In this document: positions 56,915 through 64,000 of the stretch, piece by piece
Layout of the letters: each line of letters opens with the position of its first letter
How positions within the stretch are numbered: the stretch's first letter is position 1
Assembly: GCA_027923965.1 (NCBI GenBank)
Contig: AP026969.1
Coordinates: forward strand, 434,001-498,000
DNA: 64,000 bases
Direction of reading: 5' to 3'
From: Comamonadaceae bacterium OS-1
GTDB taxonomy: Bacteria; Pseudomonadota; Gammaproteobacteria; Burkholderiales; Burkholderiaceae_C
Notes under the pieces: model-generated
Told to the model about the DNA's origin: nothing
The model's database searches: none
What the model saw: only the letters and a program-made list of their open reading frames with translations
Made by a program: the position numbers and the translations under genes

Positions 56915-56921
56915 GATCGGT

Positions 56922-57503
56922 TTAGACCGATTTGCGGCGGCGGGTAGCTGCCAGGCCCGCCAAGCCCAGGCCCATCAAGGCCAAGGAGCCTGGCTCGGGC
57001 ACGTTTTGGGTGGTGCTGGTGATATTCAGGCCCCAGCTGTTGATGCTGCCGACATCGGCGGATGCCAAGTCTTGCACGCGCAAGGTCCAGGTGCCGAATG
57101 CGTCCATGCCATCAAAGACAGACAACAGTTCTTCGGCGTTCAAAGCGCCCGTAAAGGGTGCCGCGCTATTGCCGACGGCAGTGCTGGCTTCGTCGTCAAA
57201 CACGGTGCCGATAAAGTTGTCGCCACTGCTACCACGGCGGTTGGACAGGACGACCGTGGTGCTATTGGGCGCAATCAAGCTGATCAGCAAATCACCATCC
57301 CAAGTGTGGGTCAAGTTGTTCAACAAGACGTTCAGGTCGGTGATGGTGCTGTGGCTGGTGATGGCCAAGCTAGACGATACATCGCAAACGTCGCAAATGG
57401 TCACAGGCACGTTGGTGCTGGTGTACACGGTGGCTTGTGCGGATACGCCAAAGCCCAGGGTCAAGGCGGTTACAAGAGAGAGGGCGATGGATTTGAATGG
57501 CAT
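56922..57503 (-). CDS. PEP-CTERM exported protein with proprotein-convertase P-domain
   Basis: This is a 193-residue exosortase substrate. A signal peptide ends near VSAQATVY. A P-domain-like beta sandwich fills about residues 40-165, with the pattern THTWDGDLLISLIAPNSTTV and AFGTWTLRVQDLASADVGSI. The C-terminal sorting signal is VPEPGSLALMGLGLAGLAAT followed by RRRK. P-domains normally accompany subtilisin-like proteases, but none is fused here. Exosortase genes are not in the window. A -24/-12 promoter lies upstream. Confidence 0.92.
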   Translation of the reverse strand: MPFKSIALSLVTALTLGFGVSAQATVYTSTNVPVTICDVCDVSSSLAITSHSTITDLNVLLNNLTHTWDGDLLISLIAPNSTTVVLSNRRGSSGDNFIGTVFDDEASTAVGNSAAPFTGALNAEELLSVFDGMDAFGTWTLRVQDLASADVGSINSWGLNITSTTQNVPEPGSLALMGLGLAGLAATRRRKSV

Positions 57504-57718
57504 GGGTGCTTTGGGATGTGTGACACGTTCAAGATGAGCGTATTTACATTTAGCAACAACTGAGCCAATTTATTACAAATTGAAAAACAACAATAAAATC
57601 AAATACTTAGATCAATATTGTTGGTTGGGTGTACAGCGGGGGAAGTAACGATGTAAAGAATTCCGACGCTTTGGCGGTGTGGCTCCAGCGCTCGGGTTAG
57701 CCCTCGTTGTGCGCCGCC
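57504..57718. other. AT-rich region upstream of the PEP-CTERM gene
   Basis: A 215-base gap, clearly more AT-rich than its surroundings, containing the sigma-54-type site at 57551-57570 and no coding signal. Confidence 0.6.
57551..57570 (-). promoter_or_regulatory. Sigma-54-type promoter for the PEP-CTERM gene
   Basis: On the minus strand AATTGGCTCAGTTGTTGCTA has GG and GC 10 bases apart and lies about 50 bases before the ATG. PEP-CTERM genes in related bacteria are often controlled by the sigma-54 activator PrsR. That link is inferred here. Confidence 0.6.
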
Positions 57719-58369
57719 TTACAGCCCCAGTTCGGTACACAGCTTCTGCACCGTGGACCGCAACTGGGCCACTTCTTCTTCCAAAGCCTCGATGCGCGCC
57801 TCCAGCCGCGTGCTGTTGCCACCTTCGGGGGCTTTGGTGCCCATGGCGTTGGCATCTACCGGGCCGCACAGCAGGTGCGCCCAGCGCTGCTCGCGCTCGC
57901 CCGCGCTGCGCGGCAGCTTGACCACCAGCGGGCCGCCTTTTTCTTCGCTGCGCTCCAGCATTTCGTCCAGAAAGCCTTCCACCGAGGAAATATCGGCAAA
58001 TTTGTACCAGCGCTCGGTGTTCAGCCGCAGCTCGCCCGCGGTTTGCGGGCCGCGCAGCATCAGCAGGCCCAGCACCACGGCGGACTGCTCGGGCACGCCC
58101 ACGCCACGCTGGAAGTTGTGCTCGAAGCGGGTCACCCGGCTGCCGCTGGATTCGCGCACCAGGGTGAGGTCTTTCAAATTGCCCAGGGCTTCGGCGACCT
58201 CAGCCTCGGTGAGGTTCATGGTCGGTTCGCGGCTGGTCTTCTGGTTGCAGCCGCTGAGCAGGGCCACCATGGACATGGGGTAGCTGTCGGGCACGGTGCG
58301 GGCTTTTTCCATCAAGGTGGCCAGGACACGGGCTTCGATGGGGGTGAGGAGGAGGGGGGTGGTGGGCAC
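57719..58369 (-). CDS. YceH family protein (DUF480)
   Basis: The 216-residue protein has two winged-helix-like repeats of the YceH family: [40 protein letters not shown] and [20 protein letters not shown]. The C-terminus is a short coiled coil ([20 protein letters not shown]). I prefer GTG 58369, because ATG 58399 would overlap the divergent purN start. Function unknown. Confidence 0.85.
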   Translation of the reverse strand: MPTTPLLLTPIEARVLATLMEKARTVPDSYPMSMVALLSGCNQKTSREPTMNLTEAEVAEALGNLKDLTLVRESSGSRVTRFEHNFQRGVGVPEQSAVVLGLLMLRGPQTAGELRLNTERWYKFADISSVEGFLDEMLERSEEKGGPLVVKLPRSAGEREQRWAHLLCGPVDANAMGTKAPEGGNSTRLEARIEALEEEVAQLRSTVQKLCTELGL

Positions 58370-58388
58370 TGGGATAATTCCGGTCAAT

Positions 58389-58982
58389 ATGAAGAACATT
58401 GTTATTTTGATCTCTGGCGGCGGCTCCAACATGGCGGCCATCGTGCGCACCTCGATCCGCCACGACTGGGCCGGGCGTTTCGGGGCCCAAGTGGTGGCGG
58501 TGGTCAGCAACAAGGCGGCTGCCGGGGGGCTGGAGCTGGCCCGCGCCCAGGGCCTGGCGACCGAGGTGGTGGAGCACAAGGCCTTTGCCGGTGCGCCCGA
58601 CCCGCGCGCGGCTTTCGATGCCCAGCTGGCGCAGGTGATCGACCGCTATGAGCCCGCGTTGGTGGTGCTGGCGGGCTTTATGCGCATACTGACCCCGGGC
58701 TTTGTGGAGCGCTACGCGGGGCGCATGGTCAACATCCACCCCTCGCTGTTACCGGCTTTTGCGGGGTTGAACACCTACCAGCGGGCGCTGGATGCCGGCT
58801 GCTGCTTCGCCGGGGCCACCGTGCACCAGGTGACCGCCGAGCTGGACCACGGCCCCATCCTGGGCCAGGCCGTGGTGCCGGTGCTGCCCGGCGACACCGC
58901 CCAGGTGCTGGCCGCGCGGGTGCTCACCCAGGAGCACCTGCTGTATCCGCGGGTGATTGCGGATTTACTACAAAAAATGTAG
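58389..58982 (+). CDS. purN: Phosphoribosylglycinamide formyltransferase
   Basis: PurN transfers formyl from 10-formyltetrahydrofolate to GAR in purine synthesis. The 197-residue protein starts [19 protein letters not shown]. The catalytic triad lies in [20 protein letters not shown] (Asn, His) and the later [13 protein letters not shown] (Asp). The last codons and the TAG stop lie within a dispersed repeat. Confidence 0.96.
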   Translation: MKNIVILISGGGSNMAAIVRTSIRHDWAGRFGAQVVAVVSNKAAAGGLELARAQGLATEVVEHKAFAGAPDPRAAFDAQLAQVIDRYEPALVVLAGFMRILTPGFVERYAGRMVNIHPSLLPAFAGLNTYQRALDAGCCFAGATVHQVTAELDHGPILGQAVVPVLPGDTAQVLAARVLTQEHLLYPRVIADLLQKM

Positions 58983-59030
58983 CTTCTCACGCTTTTGGAA
59001 TAAGCTCTGGAGCCTTTTTTTCTATAAATA
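58968..59030. repeat. Dispersed imperfect-palindrome repeat, copy 8
   Basis: CTACAAAAAATGTAG is the inner hairpin; CTTCTCACGCTTTTGGAATA and AGCTCTGGAGCC follow, then a T-rich arm ending TCTATAAATAA. It supplies the final codons of purN. Confidence 0.8.
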
Positions 59031-59056
59031 ATGCGTAAGCCGCAAGGGGCTGGTGG

Positions 59057-59815
59057 TTAAAGGCTTGCGGCGCTTGCGGTGGCGTTGGCAAAGACGGTCC
59101 CGGGTTTCCATTTCCGCGCCAGGGCCTTTGCGGCCCCGAGGTCTTTGGCGGACATGCCAGCCTCCAGGTTCTTTCGTTCGCCTGCTGCTACCGCATTGCC
59201 TTTTTCAGCGGATGCAGCGAATAGCGCGTAGGCGAAAACCGGGTTCTTTGGGGTTCCATCCTTGCCTTTGGCATAGTCGGCAGCCAGGGCGTTCAGCGCT
59301 TCAATGTGGCGCTGGTCTGCGGCCTTGCGCAGCCATTTTTGCGATTCGACCGGATTTTTATGGATGCCGAAGGCTTCGCCGTACATCACGCTCAGGTTAA
59401 ACTGCGCTGTTGCATTGCCTTGCCGGGCGGCTTTGCGCGTCCATTCCAGTGCCAGATCGCTGTTCTGCGATACACCTTCGCCCACCAGGCACAGGTAGCC
59501 CAAGGCTCCTTGTGCCTCGGCCAATCCCTGCTGCGCAGCCAGGTGGAACCATTTGGCAGCCTCTTTTTTGTCGGGCGGCACGCCTTGGCCCAGATTGAAA
59601 ATTTTCCCTAGCCGGTATTGGGCTGGGGCATTGCCTTTTTCTGCCACTGGCGTCAGCTCTTTCAGGGCCGTGGCGTATTCGGCCTTGTCGTAGGCGGCCA
59701 GGCCTTCCTTCAGTCCGGCATGCGCGGTGAAGGGCAGGGCGAATAGCGCAGTCAGCAGCAGTGCGCTGGTCCAACGCGGGGTCAAGTGGGTGGTATCGGT
59801 CATCGGTGTGGTCAT
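59057..59815 (-). CDS. Sel1-repeat (TPR-like) exported protein
   Basis: The protein has about 252 residues. The signal peptide ends near PFTAHAGLK. Four or more Sel1-like repeats follow (APAQYRLGKIFNLGQGVPPD, AEAQGALGYLCLVGEGVSQN, ATAQFNLSVMYGEAFGIHKN). I chose ATG 59815; 59803 is also possible. Sel1 proteins are scaffolds and the partner is unknown. Confidence 0.88.
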   Translation of the reverse strand: MTTPMTDTTHLTPRWTSALLLTALFALPFTAHAGLKEGLAAYDKAEYATALKELTPVAEKGNAPAQYRLGKIFNLGQGVPPDKKEAAKWFHLAAQQGLAEAQGALGYLCLVGEGVSQNSDLALEWTRKAARQGNATAQFNLSVMYGEAFGIHKNPVESQKWLRKAADQRHIEALNALAADYAKGKDGTPKNPVFAYALFAASAEKGNAVAAGERKNLEAGMSAKDLGAAKALARKWKPGTVFANATASAASL

Positions 59816-59937
59816 CCTTGTGCGAGCCGTGGAAATGCAGAGCGGTGAGGCCCTGCAGCGGGGGCGGTTTGGGCAGAAGAGCCGTTGTGCGAACGGCTCT
59901 TCTGCCAGGCACACCAGGGGTGCGCCGCAGCCGCGTC

Positions 59938-62250
59938 TTAGTAGGTCAGGCCGTAGCCAAACTTGTAGAGCGCGCCATCGGTCGTCTCGTCAAAACCGGG
60001 CAGGTCGGACTTCTGCTCTTGCACCGCCTTCAGGGTCTTGGGCAGGGCAAACGGCAGCTTGCCTTGCGGCTTGAACTTGCCGGACAGGACATCCAGCATC
60101 GCCAGGTCGGTCACGCCAAAGGTTGCTGTGATGGCACCCGCATCCTTGAGGCCGCTGGCATCGTCCAGCACATACGGCGCGCGGAAGTAGACGCTCAGGA
60201 CGACCTTCTTCGGATCGCCGATTTCCGCCATGATGGCCTTGATGTCGGCCAGCGTCGGGTACATCGTGCGCGACTTGGCGGCTGCCATTCCGGTGAAGCT
60301 GATATCACCGATTTCCCAGGGCAGGGCGCCGCCGAAGAGCAGGCCGGTGTCCGAGCAGCCTGCGTTGATGGCCGGGAACATGCGGCACGGATCTTCGGCG
60401 CCCCAGGTCTTACCGGTCAGCGGGTTCAGGAACAGCGGGTTGTCGCCGGTGGCCACAGCCTTGCTCTGGTAGGCCGAGCCCGCATCCTTGACCAGCACCC
60501 GAATCACCGCGACATCGGTGCCGGCCGGCACCGGGGGACGGGTCTGGCTCTTGCTCGCGTCGTAGTTGCCATCGGTGACGGTGTAGCCGTAGCCTTCCAC
60601 ATTGGCTTTACTGAAGCCGATGGTGTAGACCTTGGAGCCCGCTTTCAGCGGCAAAGCCTTGCTGCCGCTGGCCAGCGTGTCGTTCTTGAGCAGGACCACC
60701 GATTTCTTCTGGATCTCCAGGCCCTTGGCGCGGCTGGCGTCCGCACCGACGGTGGCGTTGGCCTGGCCCGCATCGACGTAGGGGTTCTCGAACAGCCCGA
60801 GCTGGAACTGCTCCTTGAGCAGGCGCTTGGCCGCCTCGTTGACGCGCTCCTTGGTGATCAGCCCCTGGTCGAGCAGGTCCTTGATCGTCTTGTTGGTGAA
60901 GAAGCCCGAGAGGGTGTCGGTGCCGCCGTTGATCGCCGCGGCCACCCGTTCTGGCACCGTCTTGTCTTCCAGGCCCCAGGCGCGGTCGTTGATGATGCCG
61001 GTGTCGGAGTTGACATAGCCCTTGAAGCCCAGCTTGCCGCGCAGCAGGTCGGTCACGATCGACTTCGAGAACGCAAACCCGGTGAGCGGGTAGGTCACGC
61101 CGTCGGCGGTCAGCGGAATCGGGTTGTTGTTCGCGTCGCGCCCGCTCATCGGCACGCCGTAGTACGGCATGATGGCCGACACGCCCGCGTTGATCCCGGC
61201 GACAAAGGGCTTCATGTGGTAAGCGAAGTTGTTGCTGTACTGCTGGTATTTGCCGAACGAGTAGTGGGGGTCCATGCCCAGTTCCTGCGGCCCGCCACCC
61301 GGGAAATGCTTCATGGTCAGCGCGACCTTGGTAGTCGGGCTGACCGAGGTGCCGTCCTTGACCGTGGTGCCCTGCAGGCCCCCGACCAGTGACTTCATGA
61401 TGTTGGCGTTGAGGTCGGCATCCTCGGTGAAGACTTCGTGCGCGCGGTACCAGCGCGGTTCGGTCAACAGGTCGGCCATGTAGCCGTACATGGCGCGCAG
61501 GCCGACGGCGTTGTACTCCGACCCCATGACATCGGTGAAGGTCTTGACCACGGACATGTCGCCGGTGGTCGCCTTGCCCTCCTTCAGGAACTGCTCGCCC
61601 AGGGCGGCGGCGGCCAGGCCAGCTTCTTTGGGGAACTGGGTAAAGGCACCGGAGCCCGCGCTGATGCCCTGGCGCGGATCGGTTTCGACATGGTTGCGGG
61701 CGTTGTCCTTGAAGACCAGCGGAATCCCCAGGCGGGTGCCCTCGGCGATCTCCTGCACCGCGTTGGTGTAAGCGGCCAACTGCTGGGGCGTGACGGCATA
61801 GCCGCCGCGGCCCGGTGTCACGCTGCCGTCGCAGGCATCGGCCTGGCCCGCGGCCGTCGAGCGCAGGATGAAGCGGGTCATCTTCTGGGTGTTGATGTAG
61901 TCGATCGCCGTGGGCGTGACGGCACCGCCGCAGCCTGCATTGTTGTCGTTGATCATCATCATGCCGACCTTTTCTGTATCGCTCATCTGCGCGACCAGGT
62001 CGTTGATGCGGTCGTCGACCGACAGGCGCCAATCCTCGTAAGGATCGAGTTTGCCATTGCCGTTCAGGTCCTTGAACTGCTTGCCGTCCACGGTCAGGAT
62101 GGACTTGGTGTGGGCACCCAGCGTTGGTTGCTGGATGGCCGGGGGGCCGTCGCTGCCGCCGCAGGCGGCCAGAAGAAGGGCCGTTGCCAGCAAGCTCGAG
62201 CCGAGTGCGACCGGCTTGAGCGAAAAATGGGGAGGTGGGCGAGTGAACAT
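59938..62250 (-). CDS. Glycoside hydrolase family 3 lipoprotein (beta-glucosidase-like)
   Basis: This surface or periplasmic GH3 enzyme of 770 residues has a lipobox (LLLAAC) and a Ca-binding-like loop DLNGNGKLDPYEDWR near residue 60. GH3 core motifs follow: KHFPGGGPQE and the nucleophile Asp in GYVNSDTGIINDRAWG, where the usual SDW is SDT. A C-terminal GH3 domain has QKKSVVLLKNDTL and ends GALYKFGYGLTY. Tandem LacI-type operators precede it and a LacI regulator lies upstream. It probably cleaves beta-glucosides. The exact substrate is unknown. Confidence 0.93.
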   Translation of the reverse strand: MFTRPPPHFSLKPVALGSSLLATALLLAACGGSDGPPAIQQPTLGAHTKSILTVDGKQFKDLNGNGKLDPYEDWRLSVDDRINDLVAQMSDTEKVGMMMINDNNAGCGGAVTPTAIDYINTQKMTRFILRSTAAGQADACDGSVTPGRGGYAVTPQQLAAYTNAVQEIAEGTRLGIPLVFKDNARNHVETDPRQGISAGSGAFTQFPKEAGLAAAALGEQFLKEGKATTGDMSVVKTFTDVMGSEYNAVGLRAMYGYMADLLTEPRWYRAHEVFTEDADLNANIMKSLVGGLQGTTVKDGTSVSPTTKVALTMKHFPGGGPQELGMDPHYSFGKYQQYSNNFAYHMKPFVAGINAGVSAIMPYYGVPMSGRDANNNPIPLTADGVTYPLTGFAFSKSIVTDLLRGKLGFKGYVNSDTGIINDRAWGLEDKTVPERVAAAINGGTDTLSGFFTNKTIKDLLDQGLITKERVNEAAKRLLKEQFQLGLFENPYVDAGQANATVGADASRAKGLEIQKKSVVLLKNDTLASGSKALPLKAGSKVYTIGFSKANVEGYGYTVTDGNYDASKSQTRPPVPAGTDVAVIRVLVKDAGSAYQSKAVATGDNPLFLNPLTGKTWGAEDPCRMFPAINAGCSDTGLLFGGALPWEIGDISFTGMAAAKSRTMYPTLADIKAIMAEIGDPKKVVLSVYFRAPYVLDDASGLKDAGAITATFGVTDLAMLDVLSGKFKPQGKLPFALPKTLKAVQEQKSDLPGFDETTDGALYKFGYGLTY

Positions 62251-62290
62251 GGTTGTCTCCTTGGGTTGACTACAGTGGGTTGTCTGAATT

Positions 62291-62326
62291 TGTTATCGTT
62301 AACACGGGGCATTGTTAACGTTACCA
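62291..62326. promoter_or_regulatory. Tandem LacI-family operators upstream of the GH3 gene
   Basis: TGTTATCGTTAACA (62291-62304) and TGTTAACGTTACCA (62313-62326) are two near-palindromes with the CG centre typical of LacI-family sites. Their centres are 22 bases apart, about two helical turns. They lie 41-76 bases before the GH3 ATG. Confidence 0.7.
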
Positions 62327-62375
62327 AATTGGAAGTCAATCCCAGAAAATCAGTGAAATCCCTAGGGACGGGGTG

Positions 62376-63416
62376 TTAAACGCTGGCGCGTTCGATGATG
62401 AGAAAGCCGATGTCCACCATGCGCTCGGGCACGGGGCGGCCTTCGACGCGGTCGACGATGCAGCGCGCGGCTTCCGTGCCGATGCGCGTGCCGTCGATGC
62501 GTACCGTGGTCAGGGCGGGGTGCAGGTCCTGCGCGAAGGCCAGGTCGCCAAAGCCCACCACCGCCAGGCGATCGGGGATCGAGATGCCCAGAACCTGGGC
62601 CTCGGTCAGTACGCCCAGCGCCAGCAGGTCGGAGCTGCAAAACACCGCATCGAAGTGGATGCCACGCGCCAGCAAGGCCTGCAGGCCGCTGCGCCCACTG
62701 CCCAGGGTGGTGGGGGCGGGGACGACATGCACCAGCGGCTCTGGCAGCCCCAAGCTGAGGGCGGTGGCCACAAAGGCCTGGCTGCGGCGCCGGGCGCGTT
62801 CGTCGTCGCCGCCAATGACGGCCAGCCGCTGGCGGCCCCGGCCATGCAGGTAGCGGCACACCGCATCGGCCACTGCGCTGTGCGAAAAGCCGACCAGCAT
62901 GTCGATGGGTTCCGGTGTCAGGTCCCAGGTTTCCACCACTGGAATGCCCGAGGCTTGCAGGCGGCTGCGTGCGTCGGCTGAATGCACCACGCCGGTCAGC
63001 ACGATGCCGTCGGGGCGGCGGCCAATAATGGCACCCAGCAATTCATCTTCCAGCGGGTCGGCATAGCCGGTTTGCCCCAGCATCAGCTGGTAGCCCTGCA
63101 GCCGCAGGGCGGCCGTGAGAGCTTGCACGGTTTCATTGAAAACCGGGCTGTTCAGGGTGGGCACGAGCGCGGCCACCAGACGGCTTTTGTTGGACCTCAA
63201 GCCGCCCGCCAGCAGGTTGGGCACGTAGCCGGTACTGGCAATGGCGGCGCGCACTTTGGCGAGGGTGGCGGGAGGCAGCCGATCGGGGGTGTTGATGGCG
63301 CGCGAGACCGTCATGGCCGAAATACCCGCCAGGCGCGCCACATCGTTCACGGTGACGCTGGCAGCGCGGCGCTTGCGTTCGGGGGCGGGCGGTGAGGGAG
63401 GGGGCATCGCGGTCAT
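62376..63416 (-). CDS. LacI-family transcriptional regulator
   Basis: The regulator has about 346 residues. The helix-turn-helix is VTVNDVARLAGISAMTVSRA and the hinge is GYVPNLLAGGLRSNKSRLVA. A periplasmic-binding-protein-like effector domain follows, with VVGFGDLAFAQDLHPALTTV typical of GntR/gluconate-type members. Start ATG 63416, or 63407. It is immediately upstream of the GH3 gene and likely represses it. Confidence 0.93.
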   Translation of the reverse strand: MTAMPPPSPPAPERKRRAASVTVNDVARLAGISAMTVSRAINTPDRLPPATLAKVRAAIASTGYVPNLLAGGLRSNKSRLVAALVPTLNSPVFNETVQALTAALRLQGYQLMLGQTGYADPLEDELLGAIIGRRPDGIVLTGVVHSADARSRLQASGIPVVETWDLTPEPIDMLVGFSHSAVADAVCRYLHGRGRQRLAVIGGDDERARRRSQAFVATALSLGLPEPLVHVVPAPTTLGSGRSGLQALLARGIHFDAVFCSSDLLALGVLTEAQVLGISIPDRLAVVGFGDLAFAQDLHPALTTVRIDGTRIGTEAARCIVDRVEGRPVPERMVDIGFLIIERASV

Positions 63417-63480
63417 GGCGATGGATGGTAGCTGCAACCGCACCGCCGCAGCCCGTCCAAGCAGGATTCTTGTTTGCTGC

Positions 63481-63534
63481 TGAAAATATAGCTACTTGTG
63501 CCGATGGAATAAGCGCTAGAGCCCTATTTCATGC
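63481..63534. repeat. Dispersed imperfect-palindrome repeat, copy 9
   Basis: GAAAATATAGCTACTTGTGC then CGATGGAATAAGCGCTAGAG and CCCTATTTC. The stop of the EF-hand gene (63529-63531) lies in its edge. Confidence 0.7.
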
Positions 63535-64000
63535 TGAAACGTTGACAGTGGAGCCCGTGGTTTGGCTGCGCTGCCCGGCGGCGATATCGGCGTATTGCTG
63601 GAGTACCTGCTGGGCCAACTGCTGGATATCGATGCGGCCAGTCCCGTTGGCGCTCGTGGCCGATGACTTTTGCAGCGTCTCCACCGCGGTGCTGACCTGC
63701 TTGGCAAAGGCATCGGCTTCGGTGCTGCTGAGCTTGCCGTCCTTGTCGGTGTCGATGGCTTTGAGCAGGGCCTGCAAGGTGTCGGTGGTACTGGCCGTGC
63801 CGTTGGCGGCACCGGCAGCGGCTTCGGCGGCCGAGACGATGCCGTCCTTGTTGGTGTCCAGCGGGTCGTAGACGGTGCTGTCGCTGCTGCTGGCGGCTTC
63901 GGCAGGCGGTGGGCCGCCGGGGGGCGGGCCGCCCGCGCCGCGCGTTTGCGAAAACTCCATGGTGCTGGGCAGGGGCACGATGCTGGGGATGCCTTTTTGC
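63529..64000 (-). CDS. EF-hand domain protein, 5' end beyond the window
   Basis: Two EF-hand loops are visible: DTNKDGIVSAAE and DTDKDGKLSSTE. They are separated by an Ala-rich linker and followed by a Gln-rich helix (IDIQQLAQQVLQQYADIAAG). A Gly/Pro-rich segment precedes them. The frame stays open to the window end, so the true start may be outside. GTG 63978 and ATG 63960 are internal candidates. Probably a calcium-responsive protein; location unknown. Confidence 0.8.
   Translation of the reverse strand, partial: QKGIPSIVPLPSTMEFSQTRGAGGPPPGGPPPAEAASSSDSTVYDPLDTNKDGIVSAAEAAAGAANGTASTTDTLQALLKAIDTDKDGKLSSTEADAFAKQVSTAVETLQKSSATSANGTGRIDIQQLAQQVLQQYADIAAGQRSQTTGSTVNVSA

Noticed and set aside
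1..64000. tRNA, rRNA, CRISPR arrays, insertion sequences or prophage
   Set aside because: No cloverleaf or rRNA-like stretches, no regularly spaced identical direct repeats, and no transposase, integrase or phage structural gene seen.

Overview
The window is a high-GC, gene-dense chromosomal segment of a betaproteobacterium. Gene content and order point to Burkholderiales, family Comamonadaceae, and a Rhodoferax-like genome is my best guess. The reasons are the leuC-entericidin-leuD order, the sdhCDAB-sdhE-gltA / gntR / mdh-citE-acnB tricarboxylic acid block, a PEP-CTERM protein, a ribF-ileS-lspA run and a dispersed palindromic intergenic repeat. The genus is inference. I see no rRNA, tRNA, insertion sequence, prophage or CRISPR array.

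Layout. 1-3001 (minus): leuD (cut by the window edge), entericidin-like lipoprotein, leuC, LysR regulator. 3263-8326 (minus): gltA, sdhE, sdhB, sdhA, sdhD, sdhC. 8442-14691: divergent gntR regulator, then mdh, CitE-like lyase, small exported protein, acnB. 15006-18941: OmpA-type lipoprotein, ABM monooxygenase, PIN-PhoH ATPase, peroxiredoxin, Mth938-like protein. 19034-25740 (plus): aminotransferase, hom, Ala-rich exported protein, thrC, then mobB-moeA-moaD. 25773-28027: a toxin-antitoxin pair and a Na/phosphate cotransporter.

28188-49169 is a quinoprotein alcohol-oxidation island. It holds pqqABCDE, a NarL-type two-component pair, an aldehyde dehydrogenase with a DUF779 partner, a Ped-type ABC transporter, and a NosR-like FMN/Fe-S membrane protein with its ApbE flavin transferase. 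It also holds a PQQ alcohol dehydrogenase with the Asp-x-Asp signature of lanthanide-dependent enzymes, two c-type cytochromes, a MoxJ-like binding protein, a beta-propeller protein and an AcoR-like sigma-54 activator. Four sites with exact -24/-12 (GG-N10-GC) spacing lie upstream of its transcription units. I read it as one regulon: periplasmic alcohol oxidation by the PQQ enzyme, electron transfer to cytochrome c, aldehyde oxidation by the cytoplasmic dehydrogenase, and PQQ supplied by the pqq operon.

49325-58982: beta-CASP hydrolase, VOC protein, thioredoxin-like protein, lspA-ileS-ribF, an HNH endonuclease, a PEP-CTERM protein with a P-domain and its own sigma-54-type promoter, a YceH-family protein, purN. 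59057-64000: Sel1-repeat protein, a GH3 glycosidase lipoprotein with tandem LacI-type operators, its LacI regulator, and an EF-hand protein running off the window.

A roughly 55-70 bp imperfect palindrome recurs about ten times between genes, nearly always at the 3' end of a gene. Diverged copies appear to be embedded in frame in at least four genes. This is the most unusual signal in the window.
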